A stretch of DNA of 64,000 nt from Shimia isoporae (GCF_004346865.1 NZ_SMGR01000001.1:2046001-2110000), one strand, 5' to 3'. Counted from the first letter of the stretch, positions 17,629 through 26,580 are shown. A program made the numbers and translations. The notes: generated by a model from the letters alone, not told the origin.

Positions 17629-18867
17629 TCAGCTGTCGCCGTTTGCTGCCCGATACCATGCGACAATGGCACGACGCTCCTCAGGCTCCATCCAGCTTAC
17701 GTTCGCAGGAGGCATCGCATCCGTCACGCCAGACTGCAAGAAAATCTGTTGGGCATATGCCGCAACCTCGGAGGGCGTTTCCAAAAGAACATTTTTTGGC
17801 GCACGATGGATGCCGTCATACCCCGGTTCCCGTGCATGGCACATCGAGCACCGTCCCAAAACGATGTCCGTCACGTCCTCAAAACCAGCCGCGTCCGCGA
17901 ACACCTGTTCGGTTGGCGTCAAAGCACGCGCCTCTTCTTCCTCAATATCAGATTGTGTCAAAGGAGCCGTGGAGAGCCACATTATCGCGATGAACAAAAA
18001 TGCGGTAACTGCCCATGTCCAATATGGTTTGCCCTTCCGCGCGTGCATCGAATTGAAGAAATGGCGGATGGTCACCCCCATCAGGAACACGAGCGCAGCA
18101 ATCAACCAATTGTACTCACTGGCAAAAGCCAATGGATAGTGGTTGGACAACATCAGAAATACTACGGGCAAGGTCAGATAATTATTGTGCGTCGACCGCA
18201 GCTTGGCAATTTTGCCATATTTCGCATCGGGAGTTCGGCCTTCTTGAAGATCCTTCACCACAATCCGTTGGTTCGGCATGATAATGAAAAACACATTCGC
18301 GGTCATTATCGTCGCGGTGAAAGCGCCGAGATGAAGCATCATCGCACGCCCGGTGAAAATCTGGTTATATCCGTAGCCCATGGCCACCAGAAGCGCGAAC
18401 AGCAGCAGCATGAGTACGGTAGGATGGTCGCCCAACGGCGACTTGCAGAGTGCGTCGTAGACTATCCAACCCACTGTCAGCGAAGCTGCGGAAATCAAAA
18501 TACCCTGCCATAGCGCCAATTCGGCTTTGGCCTGATCAATCAAGTAAAGCTCGCCACCGGCCCAATAAACAATCATCAGCAGAGCAGCCCCAGAAAGCCA
18601 TGTGGAATAGCTTTCCCATTTGAACCATGTCAGGTGATCGGGCATCTCGGCGGGTGCAACAAGGTACTTGCGAACATGATAGAATCCGCCTCCGTGGACC
18701 TGCCACTCCTCCCCGTGTGCCCCCTTTGGAAGATCCGGCGCCTTGCGCAATCCGAGGTCCAAAGCGATAAAATAGAAAGAGGATCCGATCCAGGCGATCG
18801 CAGTGATCACATGTAGCCACCGCACGGCAAATCCCAGCCAGTCCCAGATAATCGCCAAGTCAGCCAT
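17629..18867 (-). CDS. puuD: Urate hydroxylase PuuD (membrane urate oxidase with cytochrome c domain)
   Basis: Oxidises urate to 5-hydroxyisourate, passing electrons to a fused c-type cytochrome rather than to oxygen. The 412-residue protein has about eight to nine membrane helices (residues 10-305) with conserved histidines, as in WLHVITAIAWIGSSFYFIALD and HNNYLTLPVVFLMLSNHYP. A C-terminal periplasmic cytochrome c domain follows, with the heme site CSMCH at 340-344 and a likely methionine ligand in AMPPANVSWM. It lies upstream of gph and divergent to the lysR gene, within the urate cluster. Confidence 0.94.
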   Translation of the reverse strand: MADLAIIWDWLGFAVRWLHVITAIAWIGSSFYFIALDLGLRKAPDLPKGAHGEEWQVHGGGFYHVRKYLVAPAEMPDHLTWFKWESYSTWLSGAALLMIVYWAGGELYLIDQAKAELALWQGILISAASLTVGWIVYDALCKSPLGDHPTVLMLLLFALLVAMGYGYNQIFTGRAMMLHLGAFTATIMTANVFFIIMPNQRIVVKDLQEGRTPDAKYGKIAKLRSTHNNYLTLPVVFLMLSNHYPLAFASEYNWLIAALVFLMGVTIRHFFNSMHARKGKPYWTWAVTAFLFIAIMWLSTAPLTQSDIEEEEARALTPTEQVFADAAGFEDVTDIVLGRCSMCHAREPGYDGIHRAPKNVLLETPSEVAAYAQQIFLQSGVTDAMPPANVSWMEPEERRAIVAWYRAANGDS

Positions 18868-18943
18868 GTTTTGCTCCTTCTACCCGTCCCGAGAACGCTA
18901 GCGCAGGCTCGTTTTCTTCTCTATCGTGAAAAACTCCGAACAG

Positions 18944-18962
18944 CTTCAAAAATATCCTGAAG
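18944..18962. promoter_or_regulatory. Inverted repeat upstream of lysR, copy 1 of the urate-cluster box
   Basis: CTTCA-N9-TGAAG, with the inner sequence TTCAAAAATATCCTGAA. It contains a T-N11-A core as in LysR-type regulator sites and ends 7 bp before the lysR start codon, between divergent puuD and lysR. A near-identical copy lies between uraH and puuE. Confidence 0.6.
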
Positions 18963-18969
18963 ATCGCCA

Positions 18970-19896
18970 ATGTCCTACTTTGACAATATCCGAACTTTTG
19001 TCCGCGTATATGAACTCGGAAGCATGTCTGCTGCAGCCCGCGACCAGCGTATTTCGGCCGCAGTTGCTTCGTCACGTATTTCTCAGTTGGAAGACTACCT
19101 GAGTGTTCGCTTGTTTCATCGGACCACGCGGCAACTGAACCCGACTGAACAAGGCAACATTTTCTACGAAGGTGCCTGTAAAATTCTTGAGGCAATTGAT
19201 GAAGCCGAGGCCGCAGTTAATTCCATCACGCAAAGCCCAAGAGGCCTCTTGCATGTCGCCGCGCCCCTCGGGGTCGGACGCAGGTTGATCGCTCCTTTGA
19301 TCCCTGAATTCAAACGAGAGTATCCACTTATTGACCTGCGCCTGCGGCTTTCAGACCGCAAGTTGGACCTCACAGCGGAAGGCTTGGATGTCGCTTTCTT
19401 CCTCGGGGTGCCTGAAGACAGTACTCTGCGGATCAAGAAAATTGCGGATTGTGATCGTGTATTATGTGCCGCCCCTGCCTATCTTGCCGAACGCGGCACT
19501 CCGGAAACACCAAGCCAGTTAACCAACGGCACGCACGATTGCCTCAATCTCCGCTACCCTGGCGCCCCGGAATTCCAATGGCCACTGGAAACACCAAACG
19601 GAATTCAACGGTTTGCGGTTAAAGGACCATTTGAGTCCGATGACGGTGACGTTCTGACAAACTGGGCGCGTGACGGCCTTGGTATCACCCTAAAGCCAGT
19701 TTTCGAGATTGCAGAGCACCTTGGTGCAGGCACTCTACGCCCAATTTTGGAGGACACACCACCTGTCTCAATTCAAATGGCGCTCTTGTACACTCACCGA
19801 AGACATCAGGATCCCAAAACTCGCCTTTTCATCGAGTGGATGACACCCAGAGTTCAGGCAGAATTGCGAAAAAGCCTCGCAAACGCCTCAGCTTAG
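18970..19896 (+). CDS. LysR-type transcriptional regulator of the urate cluster
   Basis: DNA-binding regulator of 308 residues. The N-terminal winged helix-turn-helix has the pattern FVRVYELGSMSAAARDQRIS and VSSRISQLEDYL-like recognition helix (actual ASSRISQLEDYL). The C-terminal part is a substrate-binding domain beginning LLHVAAPLGVG. It is divergent from puuD and convergent with uraH, whose stop codon overlaps its own. Together with matching inverted repeats in the puuD/lysR and uraH/puuE intergenic regions, this makes it the likely local regulator. The effector (a purine or ureide) is inferred from context only. Confidence 0.9.
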   Translation: MSYFDNIRTFVRVYELGSMSAAARDQRISAAVASSRISQLEDYLSVRLFHRTTRQLNPTEQGNIFYEGACKILEAIDEAEAAVNSITQSPRGLLHVAAPLGVGRRLIAPLIPEFKREYPLIDLRLRLSDRKLDLTAEGLDVAFFLGVPEDSTLRIKKIADCDRVLCAAPAYLAERGTPETPSQLTNGTHDCLNLRYPGAPEFQWPLETPNGIQRFAVKGPFESDDGDVLTNWARDGLGITLKPVFEIAEHLGAGTLRPILEDTPPVSIQMALLYTHRRHQDPKTRLFIEWMTPRVQAELRKSLANASA

Positions 19897-20246
19897 CTGC
19901 CGCGATAGGTCGAATAACCGAAGGGAGAAAGCAACAACGGAACATGGTAGTGGTCTTCCGTATCCATGCCAAATCGGATCGGCACGTTGTCCAGAAACAG
20001 AGTTTCACCGTCGGCCTGACCCGTGTCGCGCAAATAGTCACCGCAGAAGAAGATCAACTCGTAACTACCCGTCTTGAATTCACTCTCAGGCAGGATCGGC
20101 GTATCTGTCCGACCGTCTGCATTGGTCACAGCCTCCGCAATCTTGCGGTGCGAATTCCCCGATACGCGATACAGCGCGATTTTTATGCCCCGTGCAGGGC
20201 AGCCTCGCGCTGTGTCCAGAATATGCGTAGTAAGATAGCCAGCCAT
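19893..20246 (-). CDS. uraH: 5-hydroxyisourate hydrolase (transthyretin-like)
   Basis: Hydrolyses 5-hydroxyisourate to OHCU, the step after PuuD. The 117-residue protein has the N-terminal signature GYLTTHILDTARGCPA with the active-site histidine, the central R in TNADGRTD, and the C-terminal tetrapeptide YRGS, all diagnostic of HIU hydrolases and absent from true transthyretins. The start at 20246 has AAAGGGG 6 nt upstream; a TTG six codons earlier overlaps the site. It is divergent from puuE and convergent with lysR, sharing 4 nt at the stop codons. No signal peptide is present, so the enzyme is cytoplasmic. Confidence 0.94.
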   Translation of the reverse strand: MAGYLTTHILDTARGCPARGIKIALYRVSGNSHRKIAEAVTNADGRTDTPILPESEFKTGSYELIFFCGDYLRDTGQADGETLFLDNVPIRFGMDTEDHYHVPLLLSPFGYSTYRGS

Positions 20247-20324
20247 CTTTCGCCCCTTTTTCAATCACATCATCGTTTTAACGCCCAACGCCACAGCAAG
20301 TGCAGAGAGAGCGCCCCGATAGCT

Positions 20325-20345
20325 CTTTCAAAAATATTATGAAAG
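20325..20345. promoter_or_regulatory. Inverted repeat between uraH and puuE, copy 2 of the urate-cluster box
   Basis: CTTTCA-N9-TGAAAG, with the inner sequence TTCAAAAATATTATGAA. It matches the copy before lysR at 15 of 17 positions. It is placed to control both divergent genes uraH and puuE. Confidence 0.62.
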
Positions 20346-20402
20346 TATTGCCTCGTTCTATCGGATAAAACAGTGCAAACTAAACAGGGCCACAGTTTCA
20401 AT

Positions 20403-21821
20403 ATGGTGAACCGTTACGCTCGTGACATGCGGGGCTATGGCCCCAATCCGCCGCAACCTCAGTGGCCAAACGACGCGAAAATCGCGGTTCAGTTTGTGCT
20501 AAACTACGAAGAAGGTGGGGAAAATTGCGTCCTACATGGAGACGCTGGATCAGAAGCATTCCTTTCGGATATCGCAGGCGCCGCTTCGTGGCCCGGTCAG
20601 CGGCACTGGAACATGGAGTCCATTTACGAGTACGGCGCGCGCGCTGGGTTCTGGCGGCTACACCGCCTATTCACGGGTGCAGATATTCCTGTAACCATCT
20701 ACGGCGTCGCAACTGCACTTGCTCGAAGCCCGGAGCAGGTCGCTGCGATGAAGGCCGCGGACTGGGAAATCGCATCACATGGGCTTAAGTGGGTCGAACA
20801 CAAAGACATGCCGGAAGAAGAAGAGCGTGCGGCCATTGCCGAAGCAATTCGTCTTCACACAGAAGTTGTGGGCGAGCGCCCGCGTGGCTGGTACACGGGA
20901 AGATGCTCTGAAAACACCGTAAGCCTGGTCGCTCAAGAAGGTGGTTTTGATTACGTTTCAGACACTTATGACGATGATCTTCCTTATTGGCTTGAAGTTG
21001 GCGGCCATCACCAACTGATCATTCCCTATACTCTTGAAGCCAACGACATGCGATTTGCAACGGCGCCTGGCTACATCACCGGAGAGCAATTCTTCACGTA
21101 TCTGAAAGATGCGTTCGATGTTCTCTATGAAGAAGGTATCGACGGCGCGCCCAAAATGATGTCAATCGGCCTGCATTGCAGATTGATCGGGCGACCTGGA
21201 AAACTGGCCGGCCTGAAAAAATTTATCAACTATATCAAAGGCTTTGAAGGCGTTTGGACACCCCGTCGAATAGACATAGCCGACCATTGGAAGGCAAACC
21301 ATCCGCACGTTCGGATGGACCGTCCAAGTCAAATGACCAAAGTACAGTTTGTCGAGAGATTTGGCGGCATTTTCGAGCATTCTCAATGGGTTGCAGAAGG
21401 GGCTTTTGAGTTAGAACTTGGTCTTGCCCACGACAGCGCGGTCGGCCTGCATAATGCGCTTTGCCGCGTATTCCGCACTGCTCCAAAAGTTGAAAGGCTC
21501 GGCGTTCTGACTGCACACCCCGACCTTGCAGGCAAGCTGGCGGCCGCTGGTCGTCTCACGGAGGAAAGCACGTCCGAACAGGCCAGCGCAGGCCTGGATT
21601 TGCTTACTGACACCGAGCGCGAAACGTTTACGCGTCTCAACGAAGAATACGTGGCCAAACACGGTTTTCCCTTCATCATCGCTGTGCGAGACCACAACAA
21701 GGCGTCGATCCTCTCAGCGTTTGAGCGGCGGATCGGACATGACACAGACACTGAGTTTGCAGAAGCCTGCAAACAAGTGGAGCGCATCGCCCATTTCAGG
21801 CTGCAGGATATTCTACCGTGA
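20403..21821 (+). CDS. puuE: Bifunctional allantoinase PuuE / OHCU decarboxylase UraD
   Basis: Fusion of two steps of urate breakdown. Residues 1 to about 300 are a polysaccharide-deacetylase-type allantoinase (RYARDMRGYGPNPP, FVLNYEEGGE, HGDAGSEAF, and RPRGWYTGRCSENT), which opens allantoin to allantoate. From about residue 308 follows an OHCU decarboxylase domain (FVERFGGIFEHS, TAHPDLAGKL, EYVAKHGFPFIIAVRD), which makes S-allantoin. The product of the C-terminal domain is therefore the substrate of the N-terminal one. ATG 20403 (472 residues) gives a family-like N-terminus; the GTG at 20373 is an alternative, and neither has a strong ribosome site. allA overlaps its stop. Confidence 0.92.
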   Translation: MVNRYARDMRGYGPNPPQPQWPNDAKIAVQFVLNYEEGGENCVLHGDAGSEAFLSDIAGAASWPGQRHWNMESIYEYGARAGFWRLHRLFTGADIPVTIYGVATALARSPEQVAAMKAADWEIASHGLKWVEHKDMPEEEERAAIAEAIRLHTEVVGERPRGWYTGRCSENTVSLVAQEGGFDYVSDTYDDDLPYWLEVGGHHQLIIPYTLEANDMRFATAPGYITGEQFFTYLKDAFDVLYEEGIDGAPKMMSIGLHCRLIGRPGKLAGLKKFINYIKGFEGVWTPRRIDIADHWKANHPHVRMDRPSQMTKVQFVERFGGIFEHSQWVAEGAFELELGLAHDSAVGLHNALCRVFRTAPKVERLGVLTAHPDLAGKLAAAGRLTEESTSEQASAGLDLLTDTERETFTRLNEEYVAKHGFPFIIAVRDHNKASILSAFERRIGHDTDTEFAEACKQVERIAHFRLQDILP

Positions 21822-22306
21822 CAACAATCCTCACCAAACCGCTGACAACAGAAGATTTTGCGCCGTTTGGTGAAGTGATTACGCTTCGAGCCTCCCCAGA
21901 CAAGCTGATCAATCAGGGCCTATGCGGCAGGCATCATGATCTCGCCTCTCTGGACTTCACGGATGGGGGGCGCGCAGGCATTTCGCTGTTTGATGCTGAG
22001 CCCCGCGCCTTACCCTATGAACTGACTATGATGGAGCGCCATCCAAATGGATCTCAGGCGTTCTTGCCTATGACGCAACATCCATTCCTGGTGATTGTTG
22101 CACCGGATGACACCGGGCGCCCGGGGATGCCCAAAGCGTTTCTTACATCTCCCGGACAAGGGATCAATTTTTACCGCAATACCTGGCACGGGGTACTGAC
22201 GCCCCTTCATGCCCCTGGGCTATTTGCTGTGATTGACAGGATCGGCGATGGCCCAAATTTAGAAGAGTTCTGGTTCGATGAGCCCTACACGGTCTTATCG
22301 ACCTGA
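21818..22306 (+). CDS. allA: Ureidoglycolate lyase
   Basis: Releases urea from ureidoglycolate, giving glyoxylate. The 162-residue cupin-like protein has the family features TKPLTTEDFAPFGEVI, YELTMMERHPNGSQAFLPM and FYRNTWHGVLTPL, the last holding the metal-site histidine. It begins at a GTG whose GTGA overlaps the puuE stop, so translation is coupled. Its substrate would come from allantoate through allantoicase or an amidohydrolase, neither of which is encoded in this window. Confidence 0.92.
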   Translation: MTTILTKPLTTEDFAPFGEVITLRASPDKLINQGLCGRHHDLASLDFTDGGRAGISLFDAEPRALPYELTMMERHPNGSQAFLPMTQHPFLVIVAPDDTGRPGMPKAFLTSPGQGINFYRNTWHGVLTPLHAPGLFAVIDRIGDGPNLEEFWFDEPYTVLST

Positions 22307-22386
22307 AACCGTCGGGCAACGTCCCGACATCAAACAAGCCGCCGAAAAAAAGAGCGGCAAACTTATCACTCAACAGGAGAAGAGTA

Positions 22387-23712
22387 ATGGCTGATACAAC
22401 AGCACAAACGGGACAGTTGTCAGATCCGAATTTCACACCTCCCCTGGGGCAAGCAATCCCCCTTGGGTTCCAACACGTGTTGGCGATGTTCGCTTCCAAC
22501 GTGACCCCTTCCATCATCGTAGCTGGGGCTGCGGGCCTTGCCTTCGGCGGGCCTGAACAGATCTACCTCATTCAAATGGCTATGCTGTTCGCCGGCATCG
22601 CAACACTGTTTCAGACCGTCGGTTTCGGGCCAGTGGGCGCGAGACTACCGATTATGCAGGGCACAAGTTTCGCGTTCGTTGGGGTGCTTGCCGGCGTTGC
22701 CGCAACACAGGGCCTGAGCGTGGCGTTGACCGCATGTATCATCGGCGGCGTAGTCCACTTTGCGCTCGGATCGGTCATTGGCAATCTACGCTGGCTTTTC
22801 CCCCCTTTGGTGACTGGGCTCGTCATATTGGCTATCGGCCTTTACCTCATTCCAGTGGCAATAAAATACGCGGCCGGCGGCGCGGCTTCCTTCCAGATGG
22901 AAGCTGAAAGCTTTGGCTCTCTCAAACACTGGTCCGTTGCTCTAACTGTTGTGATTGTGGCGCTGGTGTTGAAGTTCTTCACCAAGGGACTTCTATCGAG
23001 CGCCGCTATTCTCGTGGGCTTGTTGGCAGGCTACGCGCTTGCGTTCATGCTCGGCATGGTGAACTTCGCGGCTGTTGGCAAAGCAAGCTGGGTGACCGGC
23101 ATTACACCGCTTCCTTACGGGTTCGAATTCAGCCTCGGTGCGGTAATCGCTGTTACTCTGGTGTCCATCGTCTCGGCCATCGAGACCGTTGGAGACGCTT
23201 CGGCCACAGCCAAAGCTGGCGCAGGGCGTGACGCGACGGACGCGGAGATCGCCGGCGCAACCTACGCTGACGGCTTGGGCACAGCCATAGCCGGCGTCTT
23301 TGGCGGGCTGCCAAACACATCGTTCAGCCAGAACGTCGGCATTGTTGGCATGACCGGCGTGATGAGCCGTCACGTGGTGACGATTGGTGCTCTGGTGCTA
23401 GTGGTTTGTGGCCTTATGCCCAAGATCGGCGCTGTGATCGCCTCAATGCCCCTGCCGGTGCTGGGAGGTGGCGTGATCGTCATGTTCGGTATGGTGGCTT
23501 CGGCCGGCCTGAACGTTCTGAGCGAAGTGAACATGAACCGTCGCAATATGGTGATCATCGCGATTTCACTGGCTGTTGGACTTGGTCTGAACCTTGTTCC
23601 CACAGCCGTGCAATATCTGCCGGGCGTTGTGAAGACGTTGATGACTTCGGCCGTCGCACCAACCGCGCTGTGTGCCATCGTTCTCAATCTGGTGCTTCCG
23701 CAAGAAGACTGA
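22387..23712 (+). CDS. NCS2 family nucleobase:cation symporter (xanthine/urate type)
   Basis: Inner-membrane purine permease of 441 residues with about 12-14 hydrophobic segments. The family signature QNxGxxxxT occurs as QNVGIVGMTG in the segment after FGGLPNTSFS, and IETVGDASATAKAG marks transmembrane segment 8. Location directly after the urate-degradation genes suggests import of urate or xanthine. Uracil transport is the main alternative. AGGAG lies 7 nt before the ATG, and a strong terminator follows. An 80-nt gap separates it from allA and holds a GTCGGG/CCCGAC hairpin. Confidence 0.92.
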   Translation: MADTTAQTGQLSDPNFTPPLGQAIPLGFQHVLAMFASNVTPSIIVAGAAGLAFGGPEQIYLIQMAMLFAGIATLFQTVGFGPVGARLPIMQGTSFAFVGVLAGVAATQGLSVALTACIIGGVVHFALGSVIGNLRWLFPPLVTGLVILAIGLYLIPVAIKYAAGGAASFQMEAESFGSLKHWSVALTVVIVALVLKFFTKGLLSSAAILVGLLAGYALAFMLGMVNFAAVGKASWVTGITPLPYGFEFSLGAVIAVTLVSIVSAIETVGDASATAKAGAGRDATDAEIAGATYADGLGTAIAGVFGGLPNTSFSQNVGIVGMTGVMSRHVVTIGALVLVVCGLMPKIGAVIASMPLPVLGGGVIVMFGMVASAGLNVLSEVNMNRRNMVIIAISLAVGLGLNLVPTAVQYLPGVVKTLMTSAVAPTALCAIVLNLVLPQED

Positions 23713-23736
23713 CGCCAGTAACACTGCAGACAGATT

Positions 23737-23759
23737 GGGGGCCCTCGGGCCCCCTTTTT
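23737..23759 (+). terminator. Rho-independent terminator after the NCS2 permease
   Basis: GGGGGCC and GGCCCCC pair around a short CTCG-type loop and are followed by TTTTT. Confidence 0.85.
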
Positions 23760-23840
23760 CTTGGGCCAAGCACAAAAGGTTAACCTTAACGTAAGGAATT
23801 CGCCCTGCGCATGGGTGCCATGCACGGCAAGGGCTACCTA

Positions 23841-23862
23841 TATAGTTTAATATTAAACTATA
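23841..23862. promoter_or_regulatory. Perfect 22-bp palindrome upstream of aceE
   Basis: The half-site TATAGTTTAAT is followed immediately by its exact reverse complement ATTAAACTATA. It ends 39 bp before the aceE start and lies where a promoter would be expected. Its AT-richness stands out from the GC-rich surroundings. It looks like the operator of a dimeric regulator; the protein is unknown, and no regulator gene is adjacent. Confidence 0.7.
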
Positions 23863-23901
23863 CATCCTCCCAACAAGGATTTCAGTGGAGGAGGCGCCCG
23901 A

Positions 23902-26556
23902 ATGGCGAACGAGATTCCAGATATCGACCCGATTGAATCGCAAGAATGGCAGGACGCCATTGAGGATGTCATCGCGCGAGACGGAGCCGACAGAGCCCAT
24001 TATTTGTTGGACAAAGCGGTACAGCAGGCCCGTGCGGCGGGCGCGACCTTGCCCTTCTCAGCGACCACGCCCTATCAAAATACCATTCCTGCTGACGACC
24101 AGGAAGAATTCCCTGGCGATCTGGACATGGAATGGCGCATTCGAACGATAAACCGTTGGAACGCGATGGCTACAGTCGTGCGTCGCAACAAAGAAAGCAG
24201 CGAATATGGCGGCCACATCGCCTCCTTCGCGTCCTCCGCTGTCATGTATGATATAGGGTTGAACCATTTCTGGCGCAGCAAGTCTGCGATCCACGGAGGC
24301 GACCTCGTTTTCTTCCAAGGCCATGTGATCCCCGGCATCTATGCACGTTCGTTCATGGAGGGACGCATTACCGAGGAGCAGCTTGAAAACTTCCGCTCCG
24401 AGGTAGCTGGCAACGGTCTTTCGTCCTACCCGCATCCATGGCTGATGCCTGATTACTGGCAATTCCCAACGGTCTCCATGGGGCTTGGACCGCTGATGGC
24501 GATCTACCAAGCGCGGTTCATGAAGTACATGCACAACCGCGGCCTGATCGATATGGCCGATCGCAAAGTATGGTGTTTCCTTGGTGACGGCGAGATGGAT
24601 GAACCCGAAAGCCGTGGCGCAATTGATCTTGCTGCACGTGAGGGCCTCGACAACCTGATCTTTGTTGTGAACTGCAATTTGCAGCGCCTTGATGGGCCGG
24701 TGCGCGGAAACCACAAGATCGTTCAGGAACTTGAAGGCGATTTCCGCGGTGCGGGCTGGAATGTAATCAAACTGCTTTGGGGCAAAGGCTGGGACGCGCT
24801 GCTTGAGAAAGACACGTCCGGCAAGCTGCGCCAATTGATGAACGAAACCGTCGACGGCGATTACCAGACATTCAAATCCAAGGATGGCGCCTATATCCGT
24901 GAGCATTTCTTCGGAAAATATCCGGAGACTGCAGAATTGGTGAAAGACTGGACGGATGACCAGATCTGGGCGCTGCGCCGCGGCGGTCACGATCCACAAA
25001 AGGTTTACACTGCCTTCAAACGAGCATCCGACACCAAGGGTCAACCGACCTGCCTGTTGGTGAAAACGGTCAAGGGCTACGGTATGGGATCGGCCGGTGA
25101 AGGGCAGAACACCACCCACCAGCAAAAGAAAATGGCCGAAGACCAACTGCGCGCCTTCCGCGACCGGTTCGAGATTCCCGTCAGTGACGAAGACCTGCCG
25201 AAAGCGCCCTTTGTAAAGCTGAACAACGCGCAAAAGGCGTATCTCGCGGATCGACGCAAGGAATTGGGCGGAGAGTTTCCCAAGCGCGAGAGTGTTTCGC
25301 CGAAAATGGAAATTCCGGATCTCGAGAAATTCGCGGCCCAACTCAAAGGCACCGGAGAACGCGAAATCTCCACGACCATGGCCTTTGTCCGAATTCTGAC
25401 GACCCTGCTTCGGGACAAGCAGATCGGCAAAAATGTTGTGCCTATCGTGCCAGATGAAAGCCGTACTTTTGGTATGGAAGGATTGTTCCGGTCGGTGGGC
25501 ATCTACAATCCCGAGGGACAGAAGTACACGCCCGAGGACGCCGAGCAGATGATGTACTACAAGGAATCGACCAGCGGTCAGGTTCTTCAGGAAGGCATCA
25601 ATGAAGCTGGTGCAATGGCGGACTGGATCGCGGCGGCGACCGCCTATTCCAACCACGGCGTGCCGATGATCCCCTTCTTCATTTACTACTCCATGTTCGG
25701 CTTCCAGCGGATCGGTGATCTGGCATGGGCAGCAGGCGACAGCCGAGCTCGTGGCTTTATGCTTGGCGGCACCGCAGGACGCACAACCCTGAACGGAGAA
25801 GGCCTGCAACACGAAGATGGTCACAGCCATATTCTGGCAGGAACTATTCCGAATTGCGTAAGTTACGATCCGACCTTTCAACACGAAGTCGCGGTGATCG
25901 TGCAGCACGGCCTGAAGCGGATGTACGAGGATCAGGAAGATGTTTTCTTCTACCTCACATTGATGAACGAAAACTATTCCCATCCGGATATGCCGATGGG
26001 TGTGGAAAACGAGATCATCAAAGGTCTGTATCGTTTCCAAGACGTTAAGAAACCGTCCCAAAAGCACGTCACGTTAATGGGGTCCGGCACGATTCTCGTT
26101 CAAGCGATGAAGGCAGCGGAGATGCTGGAAGCAGATTTTGGCGTCACGTCAGAAATCTGGTCCGCCACCAGTTTCAACGAGCTGGCACGCGATTGCCAGG
26201 ACGTCGCGCGTCACAACCGGTTGAACCCGCTTGCAGACCCGAAAGTGTCCTTCGTAGCCGAGCAGTTGAGCAAGGCAAAAGGCCCTGTAATCGCCGCGAC
26301 CGACTACATGAAAAACTACGCAGAGCAGATCCGTACCTGTGTTCCGAACCGGTACACCGTTTTGGGAACAGACGGATTTGGGCGATCTGACAGCAGGGTG
26401 AATTTGCGCCGTTTCTTTGAAGTGGATGCAAATCATATCGCGGCTGCAGCAATGGTGGACCTCTACCGCGAAGGATCCATCACCAAAAAAGAGCTTGAGG
26501 CCGCCATGGCCAAATATGACATCGACGGCACCAAGCCGAACCCGCGCCTGGTGTGA
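23902..26556 (+). CDS. aceE: Pyruvate dehydrogenase E1 component, homodimeric AceE type
   Basis: Thiamine-diphosphate-dependent decarboxylation of pyruvate and reductive acetylation of the E2 lipoyl group. The 884-residue single-chain E1 shows the TPP motif GDGEMDEPES at 228-237, the SSYPHPWLMPDYWQFPTVSMG segment region, and the C-terminal YMKNYAEQIRTC...VLGTDGFGRSD part of transketolase-like enzymes. Length and sequence type match the gammaproteobacterial AceE, not the two-subunit PdhA/PdhB usual in alphaproteobacteria. GGAGGAGG lies 7 nt upstream. It heads an aceE-aceF-lpd operon. Confidence 0.95.
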   Translation: MANEIPDIDPIESQEWQDAIEDVIARDGADRAHYLLDKAVQQARAAGATLPFSATTPYQNTIPADDQEEFPGDLDMEWRIRTINRWNAMATVVRRNKESSEYGGHIASFASSAVMYDIGLNHFWRSKSAIHGGDLVFFQGHVIPGIYARSFMEGRITEEQLENFRSEVAGNGLSSYPHPWLMPDYWQFPTVSMGLGPLMAIYQARFMKYMHNRGLIDMADRKVWCFLGDGEMDEPESRGAIDLAAREGLDNLIFVVNCNLQRLDGPVRGNHKIVQELEGDFRGAGWNVIKLLWGKGWDALLEKDTSGKLRQLMNETVDGDYQTFKSKDGAYIREHFFGKYPETAELVKDWTDDQIWALRRGGHDPQKVYTAFKRASDTKGQPTCLLVKTVKGYGMGSAGEGQNTTHQQKKMAEDQLRAFRDRFEIPVSDEDLPKAPFVKLNNAQKAYLADRRKELGGEFPKRESVSPKMEIPDLEKFAAQLKGTGEREISTTMAFVRILTTLLRDKQIGKNVVPIVPDESRTFGMEGLFRSVGIYNPEGQKYTPEDAEQMMYYKESTSGQVLQEGINEAGAMADWIAAATAYSNHGVPMIPFFIYYSMFGFQRIGDLAWAAGDSRARGFMLGGTAGRTTLNGEGLQHEDGHSHILAGTIPNCVSYDPTFQHEVAVIVQHGLKRMYEDQEDVFFYLTLMNENYSHPDMPMGVENEIIKGLYRFQDVKKPSQKHVTLMGSGTILVQAMKAAEMLEADFGVTSEIWSATSFNELARDCQDVARHNRLNPLADPKVSFVAEQLSKAKGPVIAATDYMKNYAEQIRTCVPNRYTVLGTDGFGRSDSRVNLRRFFEVDANHIAAAAMVDLYREGSITKKELEAAMAKYDIDGTKPNPRLV

Positions 26557-26580
26557 TTGGGAAATCTGGAGGAATTTGAG

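Noticed and set aside
24058..26067. 669-codon open frame antisense to aceE
   Set aside because: Fully inside aceE on the other strand, no ribosome site, and composition typical of a shadow frame despite its length.
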